From: Orobanche coerulescens
Lineage: Eukaryota; Streptophyta; Magnoliopsida; Lamiales; Orobanchaceae
Reading direction: 5' to 3'
Assembly (NCBI GenBank): GCA_033398695.1
Contig: CM065802.1
Coordinates: 202,139,096 to 202,203,095, forward strand
DNA length: 64,000 bases
The stretch's first letter is position 1; the number at the start of each line of letters is the position of its first letter. Under the pieces are notes generated by a model. The model saw only the letters and a program-made list of their open reading frames with translations. It did not search any database and was not told where the DNA came from. Below, piece by piece: positions 1 through 11,341 of this stretch. A program made the translations under genes and the position numbers.

Positions 1-260
1 ATATCTTCCCATTTCCATTCCAGAATAGGAAGCGACTGAATTAATCCAGCCGGTCGCTAATGCTCGATTTTGACCCGCTGACAAGTCAAACATCTTGCTA
101 CAAATTGTGCGACCTCTTCCTTCATATCATTCCACCAGAAATTCCTCCTCAGGTCCTTGTACATCTTACTCGAACCAGGATGAACGGAGTAAGGCGTAGC
201 ATGTGCCTCGCGCAAAATACCCTGCCTCAATTCTGAGTCGTTCGGGGCACATAGCCGACT
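1..260 (-). pseudogene. A integrase N-terminus (partial, frameshifted)
   Basis: Minus-strand sequence matching the integrase zinc-binding (HHCC) region of B: His in a [11 protein letters not shown] context, then NFWWNDMK, then paired Cys in CLTCQRVK. The match begins immediately after the stop of the A pol frame, so a small indel near 250 separates the two. It continues past position 1, so the catalytic core is outside the window. Confidence 0.8.
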
Positions 261-2378
261 CTAGAATCTCAATACCCCATCTTCGTGAATCACAAACCCA
301 GGAGACTTTCCCTTAAGAATATTCTCTTGGATTTGAGAAATCATCGGATCCTCCAACTGCTTCAGTTTAATTTCATCGGTCAGAGACGACGAAATCTCTA
401 AAGCGCAAAGTTGCCCGACAGCTCCCAGCAATGAAATCTCAATACCTAACCCGATCAAAACCTGCTGAAGCTCAGACTGAGATGTAAGGATCTCAAGCAT
501 CCACAATGCAACCGGTTTCCGACTTAATTCGTCGACCACGATGTTCGGCTTGCCCGGATGATACAGGATTTCAAGATCATAATCCTTAATCAATTCTAAC
601 CACCTCCTTTGCCTCATATTCAGCTCCCGTTGGGTAAATATGTATTTCAGACTTTTATGATCGGTAAAAATCTGACACGTAGAGCCAAAAAGATAGTGAC
701 GCCAAATCTTGAGCGCAAAAACAACCGCTGCTAACTCCAAATCGTGAGTAGGGTAGTTAAGATCATACGGCCTCAACTGTCTCGACGCAGACGCGATAGT
801 CTTATCGTGCTGCATCAATACGCACCCAAGACCCTGACCAGAAGCATCGCTATAAACGGCAAAACCCTCGTTGCCACACGGCAATGCTAAAGTCGGGGCT
901 GAAGTCAAACGCCTCTTCAGCTCCTCAAAACTCGACTGCCTCTTGTCATTCCAGACGAACTTCTCGGATTTCTGGAGCAACTGTGTAAGTGGCTGAGCCA
1001 TTTTTGAGAACCCCTCGACGAACCTACGGTAGTATCTAGCCAAATCTAAGAAACTACGGACCTCCCTCACGTTCTTAGGCGGTGCCCAATCTAATACCGC
1101 CTCAATCTTCTGTGGATCAACACGGACCCCCTCGGCTGAAATCACGTGACCCAGAAACATGACTTCCTTCAGCCAGAACTCACACTTCGAGAACTTTGCA
1201 TAGAGTCGCTCGGTCCTCAAAATGTCTAACACCACACGTAGATGATGGGCATGCTCCTCCTCGGTCTTCGAATAAATGAGGATATCGTCAATGAAGACGA
1301 CGACACAGTTATCCAAATACTCGATAAAGACCTTGTTCATCAACTGCATGAACACTGCCGGCGCGTTAGTTAACCCAGAGGGCATAACCACAAACTCATA
1401 ATGTCCGTATCTCGTCCGAAAAATTGTTTTTGGAACATCGGACTCCTTCACCCGAAGCTGATAGTACCCCGATCTCAAGTCGATCTTCGAGAATACCGCA
1501 GCTCCCTGAAACTGGTCGAACAAGTCATCAATCCTCGGCAAAGGATACTTGTTCTTGATGGTTACTTTGTTTAGCTGGCGATACTCGATACATAAGCATA
1601 ATGAACCATCCTTATTCCACACAAACAAGACCAGTGCGCCCCAAGGCGAAGAGATCGGTAGAATATATTCCGACTGAAGAAGCTCACTCAATTGCTTCTT
1701 CAACTCAGCCATCTCTGAAGGTGCCATGCGGTACGGTGCCTTTGAAATCAGAGCCGCACCCGGCTCTAACTCTATAGCAAACTCAACCTCACGCTCCGGT
1801 GGCAATCCCGGTAGATCATCAGGAAAAACATCAGGAAAATCACTAACGACTGGAATCGATGAAAGCTCGACTCCACTACCCTCCGCCTCCAGGGCGTAAA
1901 ACCAATAACCAGTACACCCCTTCCGTAGGAGTCTCATCGCCCTCAAAGCGTTAATAACGAACTTCTGGTTTCCCCTCTTTCGCCCTGCGAAAGAGTGCTC
2001 GGTGCCATCCTCGGCTAACATGGTGATGATTCTCGTGCGGTAGTTCATGATCGCCACATGCCGCTCGAGCCAATCATCCCCAAGAATTAAATACTCACCC
2101 TCAATACTAATGGCAATAAGATTAGAGAGCCATGCCCTCTCGTAAATAATCACAGAACAATTTCGGATCTCCATATCACCAACGATCATATCATTGCTAG
2201 GAAGTTTAACAATGAAAGGCTCACAAGGCGACAAACATTCAATACTCAAACGACGTACACACTCCAGAGAGATGAATGAATGCGTAGCACCCGAATCAAA
2301 AAGCACACTGACAGAATGAGAATGGATGTGAACGGTACCTGTCGCCACAGTGGCCGCTGGGTCATCGGCGCTCCTCAT
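261..2378 (-). pseudogene. pol: A pol: protease, reverse transcriptase and RNase H
   Basis: Open frame of 705 codons, the longest intact gypsy coding stretch in the window. The aspartic protease motif FDSGATHSF lies at residues 27-35. The reverse transcriptase spans roughly 170-440, with the catalytic FIDD box near 363. RNase H runs from about 505, with [10 protein letters not shown] and then FTDHKSLKY. In a live element this polyprotein would copy element RNA into DNA in cytoplasmic particles. The first Met is only where the frame reopens; the natural polyprotein begins in gag, above 2900. The frame closes near 255 where one base differs from B, so integrase is out of frame. Some RT residues differ from B and D (for example MPSGLTN for MPFGLTN). 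Probably dead. Confidence 0.9.
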
Positions 2379-2925
2379 CTCATAGAAACGCGGATGGGTG
2401 GAGCCGACACTGGAAGCTCCCCCTCTAGCGGGCTGACCCCGACCTCTCCCTCAACTGGTACTCGGCGGAGACTGAGGAGCAAACAAGCCCTGATTCACGC
2501 TTGGCTCCCTAGGCGCTGGAATAGAAGTCTGGGCACCGAGAATTTGTCCTACCCGCTCATAATAGAAAGCCTTGTGGCCCGACTGACCACAAGTATGACA
2601 AGTCAACTATGGACGAAGACACTCATGGTTCTTATGGCCCGACTTTCCACAGTTAAAGCATGTGATATCACGAACGGGGGCTCTGGAAGGACCTCAAAAA
2701 CTCCCAGAGAAATGAGCCGAACCGCCCACAGGAATATTTGCAGACTGAGATTTCTGTTGACCTCCACCCTTGTGACCCGAAAAATTTCCGATGGATTTTT
2801 GCTTCTTGCTCTCACGAGACGCCTTACTGGTCGTCACAGACATATCATATGCAAGACCCCTACTCTGATAGTCCTTAAAAGTAGTGCAGATGAGCCTAGA
2901 CATGTAATCCCAAACTGATGGGATC
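2379..2925 (-). pseudogene. gag: A gag C-terminal part with two CCHC knuckles
   Basis: Minus-strand reading gives a basic Lys/Gln/Gly-rich stretch and then two nucleic-acid-binding knuckles. The first is intact (CFNCGKSGHKNHEC). A stop codon lies between them. The second has lost its last Cys (CHTCGQSGHKAFYY). An Arg/Gly-rich linker follows and leads into the protease frame at 2378, so gag and pol were one fused polyprotein, as in related Tekay elements. The N-terminal gag domain is missing, cut at about 2925. Confidence 0.8.
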
Positions 2926-3573
2926 ATAATGATTGGTGATGCTTTAGACATCGAGATTGCTCTCGGAGGACTCGAGGCAAGTACTATAATCATTTTTGTC
3001 ATTTTGTGTTGATCATATTGTGATACATTGTGTATTTTTGTTGTCATGCATTCATGTATTATTGTTAATATGCATTTGTGCATTGTTGTCGTATGTCCTC
3101 GTGTTGGTCCGACGAGATCATCTTGGGTATCTATGCTGTGTGCGCTGGATTGCTGTACAGGTATTTCCACCATGCGTTGGTCCGACGGGATCATCATGGG
3201 TATCTATAGTTGTGTGTGCTGGATCGTTGGATTACCATGTGTTGTTGTTGTGCATATGTATATTTGGGTTATACACCTCATGTTGGTCTTTCAGGATCAT
3301 CCTGGGATCTATGTTGTGTGCGCTGGATCATCGGATTTCCACAAGTATACATTGTTGTTGTTATCGTGGGGATATTTATGTCGTCACGTGAGTATGCATT
3401 TGTAGGTCTTGTGGTAGGACCATGTATGTATGTTGTATTGATCTGATCTCGGATTAGACTGATGTGATTCATCGTGGCACTGCGTATCATGAGGTATGTT
3501 CTGTATTTCCTTTTTGGTATCTGTCTTTGGATGTACAATCGATTATCTTGTTGATATCTGTTGATGTTATTCG
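2926..3573 (+). repeat. Element C: gypsy LTR fragment, left part
   Basis: The sequence resembles 31398-31800 inside the H LTR (shared words around GACATCGAGATTGCTCTCG and AATCATTTTTGTCATTTT). C is therefore a second copy of the H LTR family in plus orientation. It is interrupted at 3574 by element B and resumes at 18246. The left edge is an abrupt join to element A, without LTR termini. No coding capacity. Confidence 0.7.
3105..3340 (+). repeat. Degenerate minisatellite in C LTR
   Basis: Three diverged direct copies beginning GTTGGTCCGACG-GATCATC or GTTGGTCTTTCAGGATCATC, each followed by a GGGTATCTATG-like word and TGTGCGCTGGAT. Starts are near 3105, 3177 and 3282. Related copies occur in the H LTR at about 31585-31790. 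Confidence 0.75.
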
Positions 3574-4110
3574 TGTAACACCCCGAGATATTCAAGGTAT
3601 ATTACAGTGCTGTGGACCCCTACATAGGACCCACAGGCTAGACACGAATTACCACAGGAAAAACACACATCATCCAGATGAAAATCAAATAACATGCCTG
3701 ATACAACCGACGGAGTAAGCAACACCGACAAACGTAAATAACTTCAACGAATACAAACCACAATCCGAAGGGAAAATCCTAAGTACTCGCGAGTATAATC
3801 TATAAGTTTATAAAGTAGACAATAACCATATTGAAAGGAGCAACGGAAATAAAAGGACTCAAATGCACATGTCAACGACCCTGGCCAGCATCCTCGTACT
3901 GTCCCAGCACCCGCTTGTCCGGCTGAACATAACCTGAAATCCATAACAAGAATTTCCCCAAAACGGGTCCCCAAATGGGTTCGCAATTACGCTAGTATAA
4001 GTAATCAAGGCAAACCATTCACTTACACATTTCATAGTACATGAACCAATTCATTACGAAATCAAAACCAGATATGTCTTTTCTGGAAACAAACAATCAA
4101 TAAACAATTT

Positions 4111-4345
4111 GCCTTAGGACCGGGCCTATACCACTGGTCCCACTCGAGGCCTCTAAGGACCCTCCCGAGTTGGCCATATCACAAAACAAATCACGCACAG
4201 GCATCGCCTTGGAACCGGGGCTATACCACTGATCCCACTCGAGGCCTCTAAGGACCCTCCCGAGCTAGCTAGCCAATCAAACTCGTGAATCCAGGGCTAT
4301 ACCATTGGATTCCCTCGAGACCCCGTCGGACCCTCCCGAGGTGAC
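4111..4345. repeat. Tandem subrepeat in B LTR (about 95 bp x 3)
   Basis: Three diverging units start near 4111, 4206 and 4290. Each holds an ACCGGGGCTATACCA-like word, then CTCGAGGCCTCTAAGGACC and CCTCCCGAG. The same three units occur in the 5' LTR at about 16688-16915, so they predate insertion. Confidence 0.85.
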
Positions 4346-4952
4346 CAAAGCACACACAATATACATTACCATTTCATGTTAAGCATAAAGGTTTCCAAAA
4401 ATACTTGCCTTGTGTAATTGACAACGACACGAATGGAAGGAATCAAACACGACCGTTAGGAACCGACGAAACCGAACATAACGATTCGAAGAATATAATC
4501 ACGACCACTTCTAAATGATTACATAAATGGATTACACCCGAAAACCCGCCTACGATTCATGTGTATTTGTACAAAAACAACAACGAGGGCAGATCGCAAC
4601 CAAACCCTCTCGATTACGCAAAAACCACGAAATACACCATGAATTCGTAGGGAAAACAAGAATACCAACAAGATTAAACATATTCATCATGGATTAATCA
4701 ACAATATGGAACGAATCGGATAAAAAATCAAAACCACCAAATTTATCGAAAAAATAGGGTTCTAGGAGATTACCTTGGATTAGGATGAAGGATTCAATTA
4801 GAAGTGGATAATCTACAACAAGAACTCGAGGTGGATAATCTCTCCAAGAATCAAGATGCCAAAAATCGCCCAAAAGTCTCCCCTAAATCTCCCAAAACGA
4901 GAGGAAGAAGAAGAGAGGAGAGGAAATGAAACCCTGTCCCAAAATTCTGCTG

Positions 4953-5150
4953 AAATATAGCCTGACTGACCCGCGTGCCGCGACGCAGGTTGAGTGTGCC
5001 ACGGCCCATGGCTGAAAATAGAGAGCAGGTTTTTGATCTGTACCGCGGCCCGGACTGTTGTGTGCCGCGGCACGTAGTACAGTTGGACCAAGCACCATCC
5101 TTGCCAAGGCTGTGCCGTGACGCACAGTCCCCTGTGCCGCGGCACACACT
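4953..5150 (-). promoter_or_regulatory. B 3' LTR promoter region with GC palindromes
   Basis: Read on the minus strand, a TATA-like CTATATTTCA (4953-4962) is preceded upstream by a cluster of GTGCCGCGGCAC palindromes. Exact copies lie at 5062-5073 and 5134-5145; decayed copies lie near 4975, 5000, 5041 and 5112. The copy in the 5' LTR is at 17530-17720. A role as U3 enhancer is inference. Confidence 0.5.
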
Positions 5151-5665
5151 ATTTGAGCCCAAAATTGATGAAAAACGACCCCCAAACATGATATAATCGT
5201 TAGACGCATAGTCCCAACCATTCAGAGGCCTAAAAGAACTATCACGAACCTTTGTATGGTGACTTCACGTCAAACACGGTTGGTCCCAACACGACGGTAA
5301 CATCAAATGATCCGAAAAGAGAACAAACGCAATGGAAACCCAAAACTTTGGAATATTACGGAATGACCCAACACGATACTCGATCGAAACATCAATAAAG
5401 GTTCACAACATCCATAATAACATGAAAAGGATTTGCGGGAACCCCAAAACGGCGGTTCCAAACAATGATTACGAGAATTGAACCCAACGGCGACAAAAGT
5501 GACTTCCAACCCGTAATTGAGTAAAACAAATTCGAAACAAGCTCAGATGATGAAAAGTCTAGTATTACATATTCTCAAAATATTCATACGGTTACAAACG
5601 AGTCACTAAGAATGAAGATACACCAAAATGAAAATACCGGAAAAAGGAAAAATGCGAATATTACA

Positions 5666-5700
5666 TTCCCCCCTCTAAAAACAAGTTTTATCCCGAAACC
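5666..5700 (-). other. B polypurine tract and decayed hairpin
   Basis: The run TTCCCCCCTCTAAAA directly after the LTR end is the complement of a purine tract (primer for plus-strand DNA). Next to it is AAGTTTTA-TCC-CGAAACCT, a damaged form of the hairpin seen intact in D, E, F and H. Confidence 0.75.
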
Positions 5701-6315
5701 TAAGAAACAAACAACTCGGGGTACCTAGCACGCATGCTATTCTCGGTTTCCCAGGTTGCCTCCTCGACACCATGTCTCGACCACTGCACTTTGACCAAAG
5801 GGATGGTCTTATGCCTCAGTCACTTCTCACGGTGCTCCAAAATCTTCAAGGGACACTCCTCGAAAGTAATATCCTCGGCGATATCGATCTCACCATAGTC
5901 GATAACGTGACTAAGATACGGACATATTTCCACAGTTGGGAATCATGAAGAACGCTATGAACATGGCTCAAAGCCGGGGGAAACGCCAATCGATAAGCCA
6001 ACTCGCCGACTCTCTCGAGAATCTCAAAGGGCCCAATGAATCTCGGACTCAACTTCCCTTTCTTCCCAAAGCGGAAAACTCCCCTCGTCGGCGACACCTT
6101 CACCAAAACGTGGTCTCCCACCTCGAATTCCAAAGGTCAACAACGGACGTCGGCATATGACTTCTGTTGGCTCTGAGCAGTCAACATCCTCTCCCGAATC
6201 AATTCTACCTTCCGTCTTGTCTCTAAAGCGATATCCAGTTCGGTCCGACCAAATCGGGCGACTCATTCCAACAAATCGGTGATCAACAATGCCGCCTATA
6301 AATCGCCTCATACGT
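5701..6315 (-). pseudogene. B integrase C-terminus and chromodomain-like tail (broken)
   Basis: Minus-strand pieces include FEVGDHVLVKVSPTRGVFRFG followed by LSPRFIGPFEILERVG (6133 down to 5950), the GPF-type integrase C-terminal module of chromoviruses. Next comes an LSHVHSVLHDSQLWKYV segment, then a chromodomain-like tail that is frameshifted near 5930-5690. Upstream, at 6315-6134, is the end of the integrase core. The other half of integrase lies at 12528 and above, because T was inserted in the middle of this exon. Confidence 0.85.
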
Positions 6316-7501
6316 TGTTGGGATAACAATCCCTGTATCGAAAAGATCAAGACCGATTGTTTTGACAAATATGCCAATCCAGCATACAACAAGCAGCTGT
6401 ATCGAAAAGATGATCAAAAGATATCAACATGTATTGAAGACTTCTCGTAGCCCCAGCATACATAATCAATCATACAGCAAAAGAGTCTTATAAAGACCAA
6501 GTATGGAAGTTGTCTCGAATCGACAATACAACTATCATTCCATACAGCATCCAAACAGGACAAGAAGGAATCTTTGCTATTCACTAAGTCAAAGCCCCGT
6601 TTGAGAAGATATATTTAAATACTAAAGGATAAAATATTTAAATATCAAGCCATCAGAGATCTTCAATTTAGCACAAAATCTGGATCGTGTTTTATTCAAA
6701 CACATCATCCCGTTAGAACAGAATCTTGCTCAACGGATTTATATCAACGGATATATTTCAAAAAGCTATATATATCCCCAGCCTTTGAAGATCTACATAC
6801 ACACATGCAAACAAACGAACAAACGATCGAACTTATACGTAAGTGAAACAAGTGCTTACACGAATATTCAGAGCAAACATATCTCCCAAGGCATTCTCCT
6901 ATTCTGAAAGAAGAGATATACAGTGCTCAAAACCGTAAACAACACATCATCAGCTAAAAGCTCCGAAAGTCAAAACTATTGTTCAAATATTGTTCTAACC
7001 CTTGAACAAACCCATCAGCCCTCTGTCGACTGAGAATCCTTGCTCTTCCCGAACTGTGTGTGACAGACTTGCATTGAAGAAGACGAAGCTTCGGAACTAT
7101 GTGTGAAGAAGCTAGTCAAGTGAAAGCTCAAACCAATCTATGTGAACGGTTGAAGGCTAAGATCATTATATCAATCTGTGTGAACGATATACTGATTAGG
7201 TTTGATTATAAATATGTAGTTGTGTACGTAGTATCTATAATAAACATTTTTACTCCTGTATGGAGGACCAGTGGACGTAGAGGGGTTTACCTCGAACCAC
7301 TTTAATTACTGTGTCAATTACCTTCTGCATTTACTGTTTTAATATTTGTGATTATCCTTAAGTATACATTTCATATCTAGTTGTTGTATTTACAGCAACT
7401 TACTTTGTCAAGGCTTCCGCTATGCACTCAGATTTTAAAACCGTACAGCTTGTTGTTTAAAACACTCTCCAAGCTGTATCATGTATACTTAGTGGCCAAA
7501 A
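6316..7501 (+). repeat. T 5' LTR
   Basis: Starts TGTTGGGATAAC. It ends GGCCAAAA where the partner LTR has GGCCAACA, so the terminal CA has mutated. A TATA box, GCTATATATATCC, lies near 6765. The region around 7258-7300 has the same layout as the S LTR (short GTAGAGG and ACCTC words, then TTACTGTTTTA), which supports a SIRE-related origin. Confidence 0.9.
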
Positions 7502-7503
7502 AG

Positions 7504-7517
7504 TGGTATCGGCACGG
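7504..7517 (+). other. T primer-binding site
   Basis: TGGTATCGGCACGG begins two bases after the LTR. The first seven bases match the usual initiator-Met tRNA site TGGTATC; the remainder has diverged. Confidence 0.7.
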
Positions 7518-7673
7518 TTGATTCTAAAAAGAATCAGTCGTATTTTTGATTGCCAGTTGAGACTCTTTATGCTTTCTATATATTGTAAGAGTTCTTGAGC
7601 ATACAACCTACAAGTTTTCTGTGTTTACTGCATTTTTGCTTGAAACCTTTTAACTATTCTTCGAGTATCAATA

Positions 7674-10600
7674 ATGGCATCTTCTCAGACCTCTTCCATA
7701 TCTCTCAAGAAAACATCCAACATCATCGACACGGATCTTTTCCAGATCTATCTTGCTTGAATGTGTTCATGCCGAAGTGGATGACGTTGAATCAATGGAA
7801 TACATCATCACTAAGATTCGTCAACAAGGCCTCTATCACCTTGGCAGCCACTCTGCTGAACGATTTGATGTTCATCTGGTTGAGGAGTTCTACCTCAATG
7901 ATGCCGTTCGGTTCCTTTCATAGGCCTAGGGAGGACATGTCGCTCACATCACAGCCATTGTTCACGGAGTTGAGATCCGCGTTGACCAAGAGCTTCGCCA
8001 GAATATATACAGGCTACCTGCTGACGGCCTGTCAATAGAAGATCTTGAGACCTTTGGGTCCCAGGAACTGTTAACCGCTTTCTATGGCTTGTTCACCGGT
8101 TCATCCTCGATTGAAAAGGTTCACACCTCTTGCCATAAGAAAAATTTCTATTTACCTTTTGTCTACTTACATGATTTCTGTTGTCGTATTATTGATAACA
8201 GAACAGGTGCTTTTGAGATGTGCACCAATCTTAGGTTTAGGATGATGGTTGCTATAATGACCTGTGAGAAGGTCAACTAATGTCAAATCATCCTCAAACG
8301 GTTGCAGGAAGAAGTTTCTAAGCCTGCTTCGCAGAAGAAATCCTTTGGTCTGCTGTTGAACTATATTATGACCAAATGCGGTGTTCTGCAAGACGATAAA
8401 TCCAAGAAGATCACTTCTCGCATTTATATGGGAAGCATCTGACCCACCGTCTTCAGGAATGGACCCCTCATTGAAAACAGGCCCTACGTTCGCAATTTGC
8501 CGCTTTCTGCTGATCCAAGGGACGTATCTTCGAAGTCTCATAGCGAGGAGACTTCACGGAAGAGAAAAAGATCTCACAGCAAAACTCCAGTTGCTGTTGA
8601 GAAGCCGAAAAAGAAGCCAAGGAGGCTTTCAAAAGTTAAGGCCACATAAATCTCCTAGGACGCTTCTTCCGTGGTTCAACCCACTGAACAACTCCCCCAG
8701 GGCCCAACCCCTGTGGAAGAGATGCCTGCTACTGTCGATACAGTAGATCCCGAGCTTTTGGCGGCTATGACGGATGCTCAGACATCTGCCAACATACAAG
8801 ACTCTGGCGAGTCGGCTGCCACTTTGGAACCAATAGCTACTTCTCCTATACGGGATCCCACACCCGTTTAGGATCCATCTCCCATCATGGTACCAACCCT
8901 TATACGGAATCCCTCTCCGATACAGGATTCCACGCCTGTAGAGGAACCCATGCCTACAGCGAACCCAGGCGCTGTACGCAGCCCCTCCCCTGACACAATT
9001 ATTATAAAACCTTACTACATGTGCAAATCGAACAGGCTTACGAACGGTTTGTCCAATGGAAGAGTTACAGACTTGCTCCGTACGAAACCCTGTACAACTG
9101 GAGCGAATGGAGTAACGAAGAAATATTTGTTTTGGAAGTGACAGACACTCAAGATATTGCTGTCCTGATCCAATGGGACAACCTATTCTTTAAAGAGCTT
9201 ATTGAGAGCAATCTATTTGAAAAAGCCGAAGCCAGCAAGAAAGGTAAAGCTAAGTTCGTGGAATCTCCCGAAAGTCCAAAGTCAGATCCCGACTCAGACG
9301 ATGATGATGATGCCCTACAGGCTGGTCTAAGAAAGAGTCGCGAAGAATCTAAATTTCAGATGGGTGCAGGAACTTCAATTCAACATCAATCACCTCCCCA
9401 TCAACAAGACACTGTCCCCAACAACGAGGATTCAGCCCTCATATCGCGGAGGAACAATCTGTTTCGCAACAGGCATCTGAGCCTGTTGCCGCCCGAGTAG
9501 AAGAAGAATCCAGTGCCATATAGCAGGAGGAATCAGTCCCTCTGCAGGAGTAGGCGGAAGCTGAGAGACAGCAGGAGGAATCAGTCCCTCCTGTATCCAT
9601 GTCTTCAGAACCAACTTCAGCACAGGAGGATGCAACACTCCCTGTCGCCGAGCCCGAATCTGATACTCCCGCACCCTCAACCACCTTGGAATCCGCCGAC
9701 GGTATAATACTTGAGGATGTCCAACTCAATTCACGTCCCAATGTGAATTTGAGACGGTTGAACGGAGTTGAGGATTTTGCCCAGCCACACTCTCCTAGGA
9801 TTGCCACAAGGAAAGAGCGATTACATGCTCTTGGCCTCCAAACTGTTTTCATCCAGGATGCCGTCAATGCCCTGTACTCTGTGGAAAAAGCTCTTGATTG
9901 GCTACACACATCTTCCGTTGAAGAAATGACAAGACTGAAGCACGAAGTCTCCCAGGTGGTAGAAGCCTTCACTGTCTTGCCACATATCTTCAAGCAGGCA
10001 CTGAGCCAATTGCAAGAAAAACAGGAGCAGATTCTGAGAGAAGAGCAATCAAATCTACGCGTGTCTGAGGCCAAGACAGCATCTGCTCTGATCGAATCTG
10101 GTTCCCAGCTTCGAGCCCACGACAAGAAAATTCAAGATATGTCGTAGGTGCTCTCCTCCCTTGTTGAGAAAATGACTAATATTGAGACAAAACAGGATGC
10201 TGCTTTGCAAATCCTGGAATGCCTTGATGAAAATGTGTCATACCTTGATGACGCCAAAAAAGGGGAAGAATCGAGGGAAGCTGCTAGGAGAACGAGGCTG
10301 GAGCAAGAGAAAGAAATGTTAGCTCCTTTTGAAGTCTCCATCACTGCAGATATAGCCCGTATCACATCTCCAAATGTTAGGATACAGGGAGAGCGACCAG
10401 AATTCCAGGATCCTAAGTATCCTTGGAAGAGCCTAGTCCGAAAGCCACAAACTATGAACCTCCTGGCCGACCGACATCCTACTGCTGAAGAGATCAAGAA
10501 CTGGAGGAGAAATGAACTGCTAAGACACTTTGTTGTTCTTATCAAGGAATCCTCATTATTTAAAAGATGTAGGGCGGTAAAATAAGCCACAGAGGAGTTC

Positions 10601-10813
10601 AAGAAAAGGCTGGAAGAAGGAATGCTCCCGCTACAGCTGCAGATGAAATCAAAGCACAAGAATGGTGACTTGGTTACCCATCCAGAGGATTGGATCCTAG
10701 TCTTATATAAATCATATGAAGGTCGAGCCTTATATCTGAATCAAGATAGGGACGCAGATCAAAACTGGTGGAAGGGTACCAAGAATGACCCTAAAATGCC
10801 ATGGAGGCATTGA
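7674..10813 (+). pseudogene. T ORF: decayed homologue of S ORF3
   Basis: One degenerate reading path of about 1046 codons starting with ATG at 7674 (MASSQTSS) and ending at the TGA at 10811-10813. A frameshift near 7750, in-frame stops (for example 7922, 8278, 8647, 8872, 9522, 10145, 10583) and a shift near 9010 interrupt it. The N-terminal part (VEEFYLNDAVRF, then AIVHGVEIRVDQELRQN) matches S ORF3 (VVEFYRNASLIQ, then GGIPVTIDREKIRSVF) in spacing and character. A Pro-rich region (8690-8990) and an acidic Asp run (9290-9312) follow. A long alpha-helical, coiled-coil-like segment occupies about 9840-10330. S ORF3 is 1007 codons. Function unknown; the N-terminus resembles what databases call a putative plant transposon protein. 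Confidence 0.7.
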
Positions 10814-11327
10814 GACTACAGGAGTTAATATTGCCTTGTATTATTTTTGTAATCTTATTTTCAGAACGCCAAATTTTGTACTCTTCGTTTCAATATCAAT
10901 AAAATCGTTGCCTGTCTTAAAAGATTACAACTCGTAATCTATTGTGTTATTGTATGTTACAAACACTTAAAATTTATCCTTGCTGTATTCATATATGAAA
11001 CTTATTTTAATACATAAACTGTAAAGAACTTGTGTAAGAACAGTTCGTAGTTTAAGTTGTATGTATATAGAATACAATGTAAGATTATGCCTGCGCGCCA
11101 ATCATAAGTTTAAACATGTATCAATTTTTTTAATAAAAGCTGAACTTGCCTGCGAGCAGTTCTTAGTATTAGGCTGAATGCTGAAGACCAGATCATTCGA
11201 ACAGAAGACCAAGAAGTCTGCCCTCCTTCAAGACGCTAAAATATCAAAGTTTTGGCATCATCAAGGATGTTTGGATAACATCATAAGGTTTTAAAAAGGA
11301 AGACTTGGAAGGACTTGGAAAATTGTC

Positions 11328-11340
11328 AAAAAGGGGGAAA
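11328..11340 (+). other. T polypurine tract
   Basis: AAAAAGGGGGAAA lies just before the 3' LTR, the usual plus-strand primer of copia elements. From 10814 to 11327 I see only AT-rich 3' untranslated sequence. Confidence 0.85.
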
Positions 11341-11341
11341 T

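Larger units (their letters stand above)
1..2925 (-). mobile_element. Element A: truncated Ty3/gypsy (Tekay-like) retrotransposon
   Basis: Minus-strand gag-pol remnant read from 2925 down to 1: zinc-knuckle part of gag, protease, reverse transcriptase, RNase H, then the zinc-binding start of integrase, which runs off the window edge. Neither LTR is present here. The coding sequence aligns throughout with element B (12528-15640), so both belong to one family. The gag end is broken near 2925, where homology to B stops and plus-oriented LTR sequence (element C) begins. Assignment to the Tekay/Del chromovirus lineage rests on resemblance to B and D, which retain a chromodomain-like tail. Confidence 0.9.
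3574..5665 (-). repeat. B 3' LTR
   Basis: 2092 bp from TGTAACACC to GAATATTACA, followed at 5666 by a pyrimidine run that is the complement of a polypurine tract. It aligns with the 5' copy at 16429-18240 along the latter's whole length, but carries about 295 bp more at its low-coordinate end. It contains a three-copy tandem repeat (4111-4345) and a GC palindrome cluster (4975-5150). Confidence 0.92.

Noticed and set aside
2280..2918. 212-codon plus-strand ORF
   Set aside because: Antisense shadow of the A gag/protease coding sequence; no domain and out of keeping with the element's orientation.
4813..5221. Overlapping ORFs on both strands around the B LTR palindromes (also 17440-17800)
   Set aside because: GC-rich palindromic LTR sequence lacks stops by composition; frames are not conserved between the two LTR copies.
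7099..7305. Small ORF repeated in both T LTRs (7099 and 12126)
   Set aside because: Duplicated only because it lies in the LTRs; no independent support for translation.
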